A stretch of 64,000 nt of DNA from Prosthecobacter vanneervenii. Lineage in GTDB: Bacteria > Verrucomicrobiota > Verrucomicrobiia > Verrucomicrobiales > Verrucomicrobiaceae. Made by a program: the position numbers and the translations under genes. Below the pieces are notes generated by a model. It saw only the letters and a list, made by a program, of their open reading frames with translations, did not search any database and was not told the origin of the DNA. Positions 54,488 through 63,230 of this stretch are shown one piece after another; position 1 is the first letter of the stretch, and each line of letters opens with the position of its first letter. The stretch is from assembly GCF_014203095.1 (NCBI RefSeq), contig NZ_JACHIG010000013.1, positions 121,450-185,449 of the forward strand, given 5' to 3'.

Positions 54488-54844
54488 TCAGCCCACAAAT
54501 TTCAAGGTGCCCACCTGACCGGCGGCCATGGCGGCGTGCTGGGCGTCAGAGCAGGCGGAGTTCGTCGGCGCATCAGCAGGAGCGTCGTTCTTTTCCAGCA
54601 GGCCCTGCTCGTTCATCCAGGCTTCAACCTCGGCTCCGCTGATGTCGGCCAGCATGGTGCCGTTGATCTCCACACAAGGGGAAAGCGGCTGGCCGCTCTT
54701 CTGTTCCATCTCCCAGCGGAAGGCAGGGTTCTTGATGATGTCCTTCTCCTCGTAGGGCAGGTCGTATTTGCGGAAGATGGCGCGGACGCCTTCGCTCCAT
54801 CCGCAGTAGGTTTTCAGGTAGGCTGTGATTTTGGGTGTTTGCAT
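54488..54844 (-). CDS. Glutaredoxin-like protein with monothiol CGWS motif
   Basis: 118 residues. Thioredoxin-fold glutaredoxin: ITAYLKTYC14GWS at the active site, PYEEKDI after the first helix, SGQPLSPCVEINGTMLAD with the cis-Pro and GSH-binding loop, and ISGAEVEAWM. CGWS resembles the CGFS motif of class II monothiol glutaredoxins (Fe-S cluster handling) more than dithiol CPYC. A 35-residue Ala-rich C-terminal extension (about 85-118) with one Cys is not part of the domain. Probably forms an operon with the DUF2959 lipoprotein. Confidence 0.85.
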   Translation of the reverse strand: MQTPKITAYLKTYCGWSEGVRAIFRKYDLPYEEKDIIKNPAFRWEMEQKSGQPLSPCVEINGTMLADISGAEVEAWMNEQGLLEKNDAPADAPTNSACSDAQHAAMAAGQVGTLKFVG

Positions 54845-54916
54845 AACGCGTTGGGTTTACGCCCCCAGACTAACGGACGATGCGGGGAATGCAAACTGGC
54901 TGTGGCTGGGGGCCGC

Positions 54917-57268
54917 CTACAACGTCAGGCTCCTGGTCATGCTGCCGGTGGCCTGCTGCTGCCAGGTGTCCGCGTTGTTCAGCACCTGTCCCAAGGTCGT
55001 CATCACCGTCTGGGCGGTGTAGGGCTTGTGCAGAAAATGTTGCACCCCCATTTCAGCCACCCGCGCCGGGCCTCCTTGATGTGGCACTCCGCTGGCCGCG
55101 ATGATTTTGACTTCAGGATTGATCCGCTTGAGGGTCTGAATGGTGGTTGGTCCGTCCATCACAGGCATCATCATGTCTGTCAGCACCACGGCGATTTCCT
55201 GGCTGTGCTGTGCGTAAAGGGCCACGGCTTCTGCTCCATCAGCGGCCACCAAGGTGCGGTATTCCATGGCCTCCAGCGTTTGACGCGTCGCCGTGCGTAT
55301 GGCCTCCTCGTCATCCACAATGAGGATCAGCTCTCCTTTGCCAATAGGCATGGGCTCGTGCTCTGCAGGCGGCGGAGCGGCGCATTTGGCGGTGGTGGTG
55401 GCGCTGGCTGGCAGGTGGATGGTGAAGGTGGTCGCTTCATTAGGCTGGCTGGTGACGGTGATGAACCCACCATGCCCTTTGGTGATGCTCAGCACCGTCG
55501 AGAGTCCGAGACCTGTTCCCTTGCCAACTTCCTTCGTGGTGAAGAATGGATCGAAAATTTTGTCGATCACCTCTGACGGAATGCCGCTGCCGGAGTCGCT
55601 CACGCTGAAGGTGATGTACGTGCCGGGCTTGGCATCCATCTGCATCGAGGCGGCGGCTTCGTTCAAAGTCTCGCTGTCGGCTGTGATGGTCAGCGTGCCC
55701 CCGTCCGGCATCGCATCGCGCGCGTTGACGCACAGGTTTAGTAGAATCTGATGTAGCTGTGTGGCATCTCCCTCAAACGAGGGCAGTTCGTCTTTGATGC
55801 GGCTGACGCATTCGATGTTTTTTGGGAAGGTGTCTTTGACGAATTTTTTGATGTCCTGGATGAGCTTGGCAGCGCAGAGCTCCGTGCGCTTGCCCTCCAC
55901 TCCTCGCGCAAAGGTCAGAATCTGGCGCACCAGATCGGCACCACGTTTCGCACTCGTCTCAATCCCGGCTAAAATGGAATGGGTGCGGTCATTGAGATTG
56001 GTCAGCCTCAGCAGTTCGATCGACATCAGGATGGGCGTCAGCACATTGTTCAGATCGTGCGCGATGCCGCCTGCCAGCGTGCCTACACTTTCCAGGCGCT
56101 GCGTCCTCAGGAACTGCTGTTCCAGTTTCTTCTTCTCAGTGATGTCCGCCACGATCCCGAGGAAGCCTGTGACTTCCCCATTTTCGTCCTGCATGGCGGT
56201 CATGCTCAGCGAGACGGACACACGGCTGCCGTCCTTCCTCACATAGGTGCATTCACGGTCGCGGATGATGCCACAACTGGCGTAGGCGACATAGATGTCG
56301 AAACCGGGGCGGACGACAGAACCCGTCTCACGGGTGAGGTCGGCAGCCATGCGTTCCAGTTCCGGAGCTTCATGAAAAAGCTCCGGTGTCAGGCTGCCCA
56401 CCACCTCCTGCCTGGCATAACCGGTGAGCTTTTCAGCGCCGCAGTTGAACGTCGCGATCAGTCCTTTGGTGTTCATGCTGATGATGCCGCAGGCTGCGCT
56501 CTCCAGCACCGCATTTTGCAGGTAGGTCAGCTCCTGCACTTTCATGCTGGTATCGATCAGCTTTTCCATGGTGGAAATCTGACCACGTGTCAGCAGCAGC
56601 GCTGCAGCCAGGGCGATCCCTCCTGTCACAGCCATTTGCAGCCAGTCGAGCAGGCGGATTTCGGCATTGATGCCCCCGCTGATGGCCAGCACCTTTTGCG
56701 AGATTTGCTCCATGGCTCCCGCCAGGGTGTCGCATTCATCCGTCAGCATTTCTTCGTGTCCTTTGAGCACCGTATTGATCGCTTCTGTCCTCGGATGCAG
56801 CTTTTTGACCACAACAGCAATCTTGGCGAAGCTCGCTTCAGCAAGCTCCAGTTTGTGCATGATTTCAGTGCGCTCGGCATCGCTGGCGGGCTGTAGCAGT
56901 GGGGCTTTGAGAATGGCCTCCTGGCAGGTGCTCATGAGTCCCCACACGAGATCGATGCGCCCCAGGTAGTAGGTTTGCATGGGGGGCGTGCTTTCTGCAG
57001 CCTGTAGGATCAACCGGCTCAACGTCTGGCTGTCCGCCCTCTGTCGGCCCAGCAGATTCATGGCACTGACACTCTCCATCCGTTTTTGCTCCAATTGGGA
57101 GCTCATGCTTTCAAAAAAGATGAAGCTCAGTACTAAAAGTACGGCGGCCCCTCCGAAAATCAGCCATAAACGCCTAAAAAAATCCTGCAATTTTGGCAGT
57201 TCCTGGCGTGCCGGCAGGGAAAATACTGGCTTCTGCAAAAAATTGGTCACGCTCATCGCGCGCACCAT
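54917..57268 (-). CDS. Hybrid sensor histidine kinase (PAS-HisKA-HATPase-REC)
   Basis: 783 residues. TM1 is near 35-55; an extracytoplasmic helical sensor follows (about 56-205, resembling PilJ-type/four-helix sensors), then TM2 (about 210-228). A PAS/PAC domain covers about 240-385 (NAVLESAACGIISMNTKG, GFLGIVADITEKKKLEQQF). HisKA carries GGIAHDLNNVLTPIL (His about 403), and the HATPase domain has NLCVNARDAMPDGG, DSGSGIP and GTGLGLSTV. A C-terminal receiver has Asp about 701 in VVLTDMMMPVMDG. A DNA-binding output is absent, so an unlinked partner must carry the signal. Ends with a Gln/Thr-rich tail. Confidence 0.93.
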   Translation of the reverse strand: MVRAMSVTNFLQKPVFSLPARQELPKLQDFFRRLWLIFGGAAVLLVLSFIFFESMSSQLEQKRMESVSAMNLLGRQRADSQTLSRLILQAAESTPPMQTYYLGRIDLVWGLMSTCQEAILKAPLLQPASDAERTEIMHKLELAEASFAKIAVVVKKLHPRTEAINTVLKGHEEMLTDECDTLAGAMEQISQKVLAISGGINAEIRLLDWLQMAVTGGIALAAALLLTRGQISTMEKLIDTSMKVQELTYLQNAVLESAACGIISMNTKGLIATFNCGAEKLTGYARQEVVGSLTPELFHEAPELERMAADLTRETGSVVRPGFDIYVAYASCGIIRDRECTYVRKDGSRVSVSLSMTAMQDENGEVTGFLGIVADITEKKKLEQQFLRTQRLESVGTLAGGIAHDLNNVLTPILMSIELLRLTNLNDRTHSILAGIETSAKRGADLVRQILTFARGVEGKRTELCAAKLIQDIKKFVKDTFPKNIECVSRIKDELPSFEGDATQLHQILLNLCVNARDAMPDGGTLTITADSETLNEAAASMQMDAKPGTYITFSVSDSGSGIPSEVIDKIFDPFFTTKEVGKGTGLGLSTVLSITKGHGGFITVTSQPNEATTFTIHLPASATTTAKCAAPPPAEHEPMPIGKGELILIVDDEEAIRTATRQTLEAMEYRTLVAADGAEAVALYAQHSQEIAVVLTDMMMPVMDGPTTIQTLKRINPEVKIIAASGVPHQGGPARVAEMGVQHFLHKPYTAQTVMTTLGQVLNNADTWQQQATGSMTRSLTL

Positions 57269-57373
57269 AAATCAAACGCTCAGGGCCTCCCATGGCGCTT
57301 GATTCAAAAGACCCTAAGCCTTTGCTTTCTCGTATCGGAACCGACGCCTTTTTAGATGTTGTGCGTTGGTGGA

Positions 57374-59560
57374 TTATTTCCAGCCAAGTTTTTGCTTCAG
57401 GAATTCAAATGTTCCTACGCCGTGGATTGTGTGTGGGCCGTCAAAATGTTCGATGGTGGCACAGTCGCCGATGAGGAGCTTGTTGTAGAGACGGCGGACT
57501 TTGGCGAATTCATAGTTGACCCATTCGTCCACGCCCACGCCGTCATTGTGGCCACGCTCGACCATGAAGGGGCGCGGGGCGATCAGGGCGGCCATCTCTG
57601 CGTAGTTAAAGGTGCGGCCCATGTTCCACTCCCAGATTTCATACTCGTGCGTGTGAATGTAGCTCATGGGCATGTCGGTGCTGACACACTTGCGTACCCA
57701 CTCGTTGAAGTCGCCGCTGCAAATGCTCAGGCAGTAATCCTTCAGCACGGCTGGCGTGCGCATGGCGGACTTGCCGCCATAGCTCAGGCCGTAGAAGGCG
57801 ATCTTGTTCGGCTGGGTAAAAGACTGCGCCTTCAGCCATTCCAGGATGCGCTGATGCTGGGCGTTGATGACACTGTAGAGAGTAAGGCCGAGTGGATTGA
57901 GTTTCCGCTGCAGGGTGCGGAAGGCGTCCTTGCCGCGATAGGGGTTGTGAGGGGCAAAGGTGATGAAACCCTGCTCGGCCAGACGCAGGGTGAAGGCCTT
58001 GTAGGGAGCGTAGGCTTTTTGGGTTTCGTCGGTGGTGATGGTGTCTTCGGGGATGCCTTCCAGGCCATGCTGGCAGACGACGACCGGGCGTTTCTCTCCG
58101 GGCTTGAGGTCTTTTGGCAGGCAGAGCCAGCCCCAGGCAAAGACGTCGTCCCACACGTCCATCGTCACCTCGTAGATGGAAACTTTGTCCGTTTCGCGCA
58201 CGAAGCGGCTTTTGGCGTTCACGGGCAGGTTCGGATCTGGCAGGCGGCCGATGACTTCGTTCCAGAATCGGTCGCGTTCTGCAGCCGTGTGCTTTTCAAA
58301 GTCCGCCACTGACTTAAGCGGCAGTTTGTCCCAGAACTGCGCTTTGCGTTCCAGTTCGGTGGTGACGAGCAGACGCTGGGTGAAATTTTCCAACTCGCGC
58401 ACCATTCGCTTCTGCCGGGTCGTGTCCACTTTGGCGCGTTGTTCATTTTTCTGCGGCATTACGGGTTCAATGGTCTTTACCAGCTGTGCTGCGATCTCTT
58501 TTGGCAGCAGGTGCGTGACCACCTCTTTGAGTCCATGCTCTTCCGTGGCCAGCATGATCCAGTCTCCGGGGGCGAGTGCTTTGGCGCGGGCGACTTCGGC
58601 CTGCACGGCAGCCAGGCTGGGCTTGGTGATCTTTCCCGGAGCGGCGATGTTTCGCTCTCCTTGTTTGGCCTCTGGCGGGCCCTGGACATTGGGGAAGCCG
58701 AGGTTCTGCACCACCAGCGGGCGTGGGGCGATGAGGGAGGCTACTTCGGCGTCGCCAAAATCGCGCAGGAGGCTGAAAACATTGCGGTAAATCGGCTCGG
58801 CCCATACACCTTCGCGCGGTTCGAAGCAGCCCCAGACATAAACGGAACTGATGCGTTCATCGATGGCACCCGAGTACATGGCGATGAGGCCGCCTTCTCC
58901 CAGTCCGGCCACGAGCAGGGGCAGCTTTGGCTGCATGCTGTAATAATCGACCAGAGAGAGCATCTTCTGCACTTCGTAGCCGATGATGTGCCGCCCGAGC
59001 TCATAGGACTGGCGATAGATCCATTCGCGATGCGGAATGTTGGTTTTGACCCCAAACTTCTCGTTCGTGCTGAACTCGCTGCCCCGGCTGATGAGCGCAG
59101 GAATGACGATTTCGCAGCCGCTGTAGGCGAGCATGGCATCATTGGCCAGTTTCTCGGGATCGGTGTCCGCATCGGGAATGTAGATCACCCGAGCGACGGG
59201 TTTGTCTTTGGGCTGAATGAGAATGCCTTCTCCGTGCACGCCGTCGAAAACCGGCCAGCGCACGCGCAGGATGCGCGCCGTGGCTGTTTCTGCCAGCAGC
59301 GACGGATTTGAGGTGTCTCCGACAAGATCAAGCGCTGTGATGGGCAGTCGTGCATCCACCATGCCCAGAATGGCCTTGAGCTTCTCCCGGGTCGGCTTGC
59401 GTCCCTCTTTTGACTTCTCGATCAACCGCAGTGCCATTTTGTCGATTCCTGCCACCATGGTGGCGGAGAAGTCGGGATTGGGCTCCAAGGGCTGGGTGCC
59501 TGGAAGCACCTGGGCGCGCAATGAGGAAGCAACGAGCAGCAGCAGGAGTGGGCGGATCAT
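57374..59560 (-). CDS. Secreted tandem alpha/beta-hydrolase protein, N-terminal copy degenerate
   Basis: 728 residues with a signal peptide (cleavage near LRA-QV, residue 16). Two alpha/beta-hydrolase units related to acetyl xylan esterase-like PVC proteins. The first (about 95-350) has the elbow G219-L-G221-E-G-G, so the nucleophile position is Gly. The second (about 455-728) has G-L-S592-Y-G-G, an intact nucleophile, with HFDGPHTIHG near 704-713 for the His. Both contain the matching strand LIAPRP (275-280 and 658-663). The C-terminal half is therefore the likely esterase; the first half may bind substrate. Followed downstream by another secreted hydrolase arrangement. Confidence 0.87.
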   Translation of the reverse strand: MIRPLLLLLVASSLRAQVLPGTQPLEPNPDFSATMVAGIDKMALRLIEKSKEGRKPTREKLKAILGMVDARLPITALDLVGDTSNPSLLAETATARILRVRWPVFDGVHGEGILIQPKDKPVARVIYIPDADTDPEKLANDAMLAYSGCEIVIPALISRGSEFSTNEKFGVKTNIPHREWIYRQSYELGRHIIGYEVQKMLSLVDYYSMQPKLPLLVAGLGEGGLIAMYSGAIDERISSVYVWGCFEPREGVWAEPIYRNVFSLLRDFGDAEVASLIAPRPLVVQNLGFPNVQGPPEAKQGERNIAAPGKITKPSLAAVQAEVARAKALAPGDWIMLATEEHGLKEVVTHLLPKEIAAQLVKTIEPVMPQKNEQRAKVDTTRQKRMVRELENFTQRLLVTTELERKAQFWDKLPLKSVADFEKHTAAERDRFWNEVIGRLPDPNLPVNAKSRFVRETDKVSIYEVTMDVWDDVFAWGWLCLPKDLKPGEKRPVVVCQHGLEGIPEDTITTDETQKAYAPYKAFTLRLAEQGFITFAPHNPYRGKDAFRTLQRKLNPLGLTLYSVINAQHQRILEWLKAQSFTQPNKIAFYGLSYGGKSAMRTPAVLKDYCLSICSGDFNEWVRKCVSTDMPMSYIHTHEYEIWEWNMGRTFNYAEMAALIAPRPFMVERGHNDGVGVDEWVNYEFAKVRRLYNKLLIGDCATIEHFDGPHTIHGVGTFEFLKQKLGWK

Positions 59561-59581
59561 GGAAGATCAAACGCCCGCCTG

Positions 59582-60292
59582 TCATGGCTTCTTCTGCTCA
59601 AACAGCCACTTCCAGAATTCTGGCTTGTCGTAGGTCTGCGTCCACGAATCATGCCCCACCCCGGGGTAAATGGTGAATTTTACAGGTGCATTGATCTCTT
59701 TGAGCGCATCATAGATCTTCTGGCTGTTTTCGATGGGAACTGCCCCATCTTTGTCTCCGTGGAAGATCCAGCATGGCATGTCCTTGAGGATCTGGGCCGT
59801 GACCCAGCGGACTCCGGCACCGCCGCAGATGGGGGCGATGGCGGCATAGGTTTTAGGATACTCAAAGGCGGTGTCCCAGGTGCCGAAGCCGCCCATGCTC
59901 AGGCCGGTGAGGTAAACGCGCTTTGGGTCCACCCGCATGGTTCTGATCAGATGGTTCGTTACTGCTTTGATAGCGTGTGGATTCCAGAGGTGGTCGGGCT
60001 CGCACTGGAGGCTGGCGATGATGGCGGGGAACTTCTGACCGGTGGCGATGAGCTTGGGCGGGCCGTGCTTTTTGACCAGTTCCAAGTCGGTGCCGCGTTC
60101 GCCCGAACCGTGCAGGAAGATGACGAGAGGCCATTTTTTGCGCTTGTTGCTGGAATATGCCTCCGGCTTGCTGAGGAGGTAGCGGTAGTTGACCGGAATC
60201 ACGAATTCGCCGCTGTAGGAGGCGGGAGTCTGGGTGTCCGCCTTGAGAAGGGTGGTGGCGGCGAGTAGGAAAAGGACGGCAAATTTGACCAT
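59582..60292 (-). CDS. Secreted carboxylesterase/peptidase-like alpha/beta hydrolase
   Basis: 236 residues from ATG 60292, which starts a signal peptide (MVKFAVLFLLAATTLLKA-DT); the open frame to 60412 lies over the neighbouring gene. Alpha/beta hydrolase of the PHB-depolymerase/LpqC-like group: LVIFLHGSGERG (oxyanion), YLTGLSMGGFGTWD with nucleophile Ser, CWIFHGDKDGAVP with Asp, and GVGHDSW with His. Triad complete, so an active secreted esterase is expected. Upstream of the tandem hydrolase gene by 21 bases; these two probably form an operon. Confidence 0.9.
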   Translation of the reverse strand: MVKFAVLFLLAATTLLKADTQTPASYSGEFVIPVNYRYLLSKPEAYSSNKRKKWPLVIFLHGSGERGTDLELVKKHGPPKLIATGQKFPAIIASLQCEPDHLWNPHAIKAVTNHLIRTMRVDPKRVYLTGLSMGGFGTWDTAFEYPKTYAAIAPICGGAGVRWVTAQILKDMPCWIFHGDKDGAVPIENSQKIYDALKEINAPVKFTIYPGVGHDSWTQTYDKPEFWKWLFEQKKP

Positions 60293-60335
60293 CAGAGGAG
60301 AACGGAGTGCAGAAGTGGAGCCTTGCCGCCTAAGA

Positions 60336-61028
60336 TCACCGTGGCCGCATCTTGCTGGTGCCGGGCAGCGCGCTGAAGAAAAAGTAGCGCGGAGAGCGCA
60401 GGGCATCGCCAACCTCGCGGATGGCCATGCAAAAGAGCAATTCGTCGAGTCTGCCTGCAGCTTGGGGATGTTTTGGCAGGAGCGTGTCGAGGAAACGGCG
60501 CAGGCGCTTGTTGGCGTTGAACTCCAGCGGCACGCTGCCGAGGTTGAGAAGGAGAAGGATTGTCAGTACTCCGGCCACGGCGAAGAGCGCATATCGTGGC
60601 ATGAGGACGCGGGAGAGCATCAATCCGACGATGGCGATGCCTGCGGCGGTGGGGATGTAGCGGCTCATGCGGATGCAGTTCTGGCGCCATTTGAGGTCGC
60701 CGAGGGTTTCGCCGGTCTGTAGGGCGTGTGCAGCTTCATGCAGGGCGGTGGCCCAGGCTGACAGGGTGGTGCCTTGGGCCGCATCCCGGCGCAGGAAAAG
60801 GCGGCGGCGGGTGGGATCGAAGTAGTCGGAGACAACGGCGTTGTGCTCGACGATCTGCACATCTTCAACGCCTTCAGAATGAAGGAACTGGAGGGCGATT
60901 TCTGCGCCGGTGTAGGCGAGGGGGGCGTTGACGCGGGAGCCCTTTTGCATCATGCCCTCATAACGTCCCTGGGCCCAGCGGGCGAGAGCGAGGCTGGCGG
61001 CAAGGGCGATGACGATGATGATAAACAT
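60336..61028 (-). CDS. Membrane zinc metallopeptidase, YugP/Zn_peptidase_2 family
   Basis: 230 residues. N-terminal helix (MFIIIVIALAASLALARWAQ), then TGAEIALQFLHSEGVEDVQI, SDYFDPTRRRLFL and the zinc motif ALHEAAHALQ (about 97-106; HEXXH), two central helices (IPTAAGIAIVGLMLSRVLM and LFAVAGVLTILLLLNLG), then PLEFNANKRLRRFLD. This order is that of YugP-type membrane peptidases, whose substrates are unknown. The C-terminal about 25 residues are Arg-rich. Forty-four bases before the alpha/beta-hydrolase gene; divergent from the propeller gene. Confidence 0.9.
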   Translation of the reverse strand: MFIIIVIALAASLALARWAQGRYEGMMQKGSRVNAPLAYTGAEIALQFLHSEGVEDVQIVEHNAVVSDYFDPTRRRLFLRRDAAQGTTLSAWATALHEAAHALQTGETLGDLKWRQNCIRMSRYIPTAAGIAIVGLMLSRVLMPRYALFAVAGVLTILLLLNLGSVPLEFNANKRLRRFLDTLLPKHPQAAGRLDELLFCMAIREVGDALRSPRYFFFSALPGTSKMRPR

Positions 61029-61120
61029 GGAAGCAGATGCACCGTGACAGCAATACGGTGGCTGGCAAACCGTCCGTGCGTTGATCTTGCGTTATGCGGC
61101 ACGGCATGATTGCATGACGC

Positions 61121-62158
61121 ATGATCCGTCCTGTTTTCCTGCTGCTCGTCTGCCTGATCGGCGCTGTTTTGCCTTCTAATTCCGAAGAAGTGCTGGGGCA
61201 GGGGGAGTTTTGCTACCGGGTGGTGCCTGGGTGGGGAAATGAGGCGCTGGCGCAGGTGAAGGTGAAAAATGGGCATGCGGTGGCGCTGGATGCGGCAGGA
61301 AGGCTGTTTTTTCTGACGGATGACGCGCGGAACAATGTGGTCATTCTGGATGCGAAATCGGGAGGCATGATCAAGCAGTGGACGGCACGAATGCCCGGGG
61401 CGCACGGAATGAGCCTGATTCGGGAAGGAGAGCGCGAGGTGCTGTATATCACGGACACACAGCTGCATGAGGTGCGGAAACTGACACTGGATGGTGAGGA
61501 GCTGGCGCATTATCCGTGGCCTGAAGGCGCAAAGCTGCATGCGAGCGCGAATGAGTACCGGCCCTCCAAGACGATCCATTTTCCAGATGGTTCCTTCTGT
61601 GTGTTCGACGGGTATGGAAAGGACTACATTTTCCACTACAAGCCGGATGGGACGCTTTTGCGCTGGTGGGGTGGGAATTTGGGCGAAGGTGAGAACCAGC
61701 TGAAGCACTGGGGACCGCATGGCGGCGCGCTGGAAAGGTCAGATTTTGTGTCGGATTCGGCAAAAACGCGGGTGATTGTGGCCATGAGCGATCAGCAGGA
61801 GATCAAACGGTTCACGGCCGAGGGGCGGTTCATCGACAAGATCCCGATGCCGGGGGGGAATCCGCGGGACATCGTTTTTTGGGGGGAGCATATCCTGGTG
61901 CCGCATCTGGGGGACCAGTGGCCGAAGGACCGGAACTCGTCGGGGTTCATTTCGATTGTGGACCGGGAGTATCGGATCGTGTCGAACATCGGAGCTCCGG
62001 CGGCGGTTTATGTGGATGGGGTGCTGCAGCCGATGCAGAGTGACCGCAAGACGTTCATCCACCCGCATGGAGTGGCGGTGGATGGGGAGGGGAATCTTTA
62101 TGTGGCGCAGTTTTCATCTCCGGCGGCGCCGCTGCTGAAGCTGGAGCGGGTGCGGTGA
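61121..62158 (+). CDS. Secreted NHL-type beta-propeller protein
   Basis: 345 residues with a signal peptide (MIRPVFLLLVCLIGAVLPSNS). Repeated propeller blades: HAVALDAAGRLFFLTDD, HGMSLIREGEREVLYITDT, KTIHFPDGSFCVFDGYGKDYIFHY, PRDIVFWGEHILVPHLGDQWP and HPHGVAVDGEGNLYVAQFSS. No catalytic motif; some PVC relatives are annotated as 6-bladed peptidyl-glycine lyase-like propellers. Role unknown, binding of extracellular carbohydrates or lyase-like activity are options. Its last bases overlap only the N-terminal extension of the next frame. Confidence 0.85.
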   Translation: MIRPVFLLLVCLIGAVLPSNSEEVLGQGEFCYRVVPGWGNEALAQVKVKNGHAVALDAAGRLFFLTDDARNNVVILDAKSGGMIKQWTARMPGAHGMSLIREGEREVLYITDTQLHEVRKLTLDGEELAHYPWPEGAKLHASANEYRPSKTIHFPDGSFCVFDGYGKDYIFHYKPDGTLLRWWGGNLGEGENQLKHWGPHGGALERSDFVSDSAKTRVIVAMSDQQEIKRFTAEGRFIDKIPMPGGNPRDIVFWGEHILVPHLGDQWPKDRNSSGFISIVDREYRIVSNIGAPAAVYVDGVLQPMQSDRKTFIHPHGVAVDGEGNLYVAQFSSPAAPLLKLERVR

Positions 62159-62247
62159 GTGCAACTTTCTGCGGGAGGGTGAGTTTATTGGTGCTGATGA
62201 ATACGGAGTCCAGCTATCAGGTTGCCAAGCAGACGCAGCGGCGGAAA

Positions 62248-63015
62248 ATGGCCGGCATGCGTCCTTTGGTCTTCTTCTTTGCCCTCACCACGGCGGCTGT
62301 GGCCCAGTCTGAAGGCGACAAGCCCAGCCCGCCGCCGCCACCTCCTCCGCCCTCGATGCCGGGCGAGGGGCCGATGCATCGTGATGGGGAACATCGCGGA
62401 CCGCCGGGAATGATGCCTGGCAAGGGCAGGCCGCATGGTGGCTTTGATGGTTTTGAAAAGCTCTCTGAATCTGAGAAGCAGAAGGTGCGTGCGGCTTTTG
62501 AGAAGGCGTGGCAGAGGCCGGAGGTGATCGCGTCGAGAGACAAGGCGCTGCGGGCCAACGAGGAGATGCGCCATACGCTGCATACCGCGCTGAAGGAGAT
62601 TGATCCAGAGGTGGTGGGGATTTTGGAGAAGATCAAACCGCAGTTCCCGATGGATCAGCGGGGGCTGCCTGAGATGCCGAAGCCGGAGTCGCCGGAGTTT
62701 GCACGGATGGCGGCGATCCGGCTGGGGGCGGAGCTGCTGTCGATCTCCAGGCCTGAGCGTCGTGAGGAGACGAAGCGGTTTCATGACCGGCTGCTGCAAC
62801 TGCCTGCGGTGAAGGAGGCGCTGGCGAGGCTGGCTGAACTGCCGCCTGAGCAGCGTATGGAGGCGTTTCGAAAGCTGCGGGATACTTACCGTGAGGCGGC
62901 TGCGCAGGAGTTTATGAAGTTCCGTGAGCGTGGGGGAGATCCGAAGGATGGGTTTCGTCGGCCGCCGCCTGAGCAGGACAAGCCAGGGTCGCCGCCTGGG
63001 GAGCCGAAACTGTGA
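62248..63015 (+). CDS. Secreted Pro-rich helical protein of unknown function
   Basis: 255 residues from ATG 62248, chosen because it begins the signal peptide (MAGMRPLVFFFALTTAAVAQ) after GGCGGA; the frame is open to 62155 but that would overlap the propeller gene. A poly-Pro stretch of nine prolines (residues about 28-36) and a Gly/Lys-rich stretch (PPGMMPGKGRPHGG) are followed by a helical region (FEKLSESEKQKVRAAFEKAW to LPPEQRMEAFRKLRD) that loosely recalls periplasmic heavy-metal sensor/CpxP-like proteins. Not recognised with confidence. The last 35 codons lie within a 160-base tandem duplication. Confidence 0.6.
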   Translation: MAGMRPLVFFFALTTAAVAQSEGDKPSPPPPPPPPSMPGEGPMHRDGEHRGPPGMMPGKGRPHGGFDGFEKLSESEKQKVRAAFEKAWQRPEVIASRDKALRANEEMRHTLHTALKEIDPEVVGILEKIKPQFPMDQRGLPEMPKPESPEFARMAAIRLGAELLSISRPERREETKRFHDRLLQLPAVKEALARLAELPPEQRMEAFRKLRDTYREAAAQEFMKFRERGGDPKDGFRRPPPEQDKPGSPPGEPKL

Positions 63016-63230
63016 GGGGGGCGGCCCGTCCTTCGCTCTGCGAGCTTCGGAGGGTGCGCTTCGCGCAGAGTTCATGAAGTTTCGTGAGCGTGGGGGAGAT
63101 CCGAAGGATGGGTTTCGTCGGCCGCCGCCTGAGCAGGACAAGCCGGCGCCGCCGCCTGGGGAGCCGAAGCTGTGAGGGGTGCGGCCCGTCCTTCGCTCTG
63201 CGAGCTTCGGAGGGTGTGCTACGCGCAGAG
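62911..63230 (+). repeat. Two tandem copies of a 160-base unit
   Basis: Unit 1 (62911-63070) and unit 2 (63071-63230) align at an offset of exactly 160 bases with only a few substitutions. Unit 1 holds the last 35 codons of the Pro-rich gene plus a 47-base repeat element. Unit 2 holds a second, promoter-less copy of the gene end (stop at 63173-63175). 160 is not a multiple of three, so the second copy is out of frame. Confidence 0.95.
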
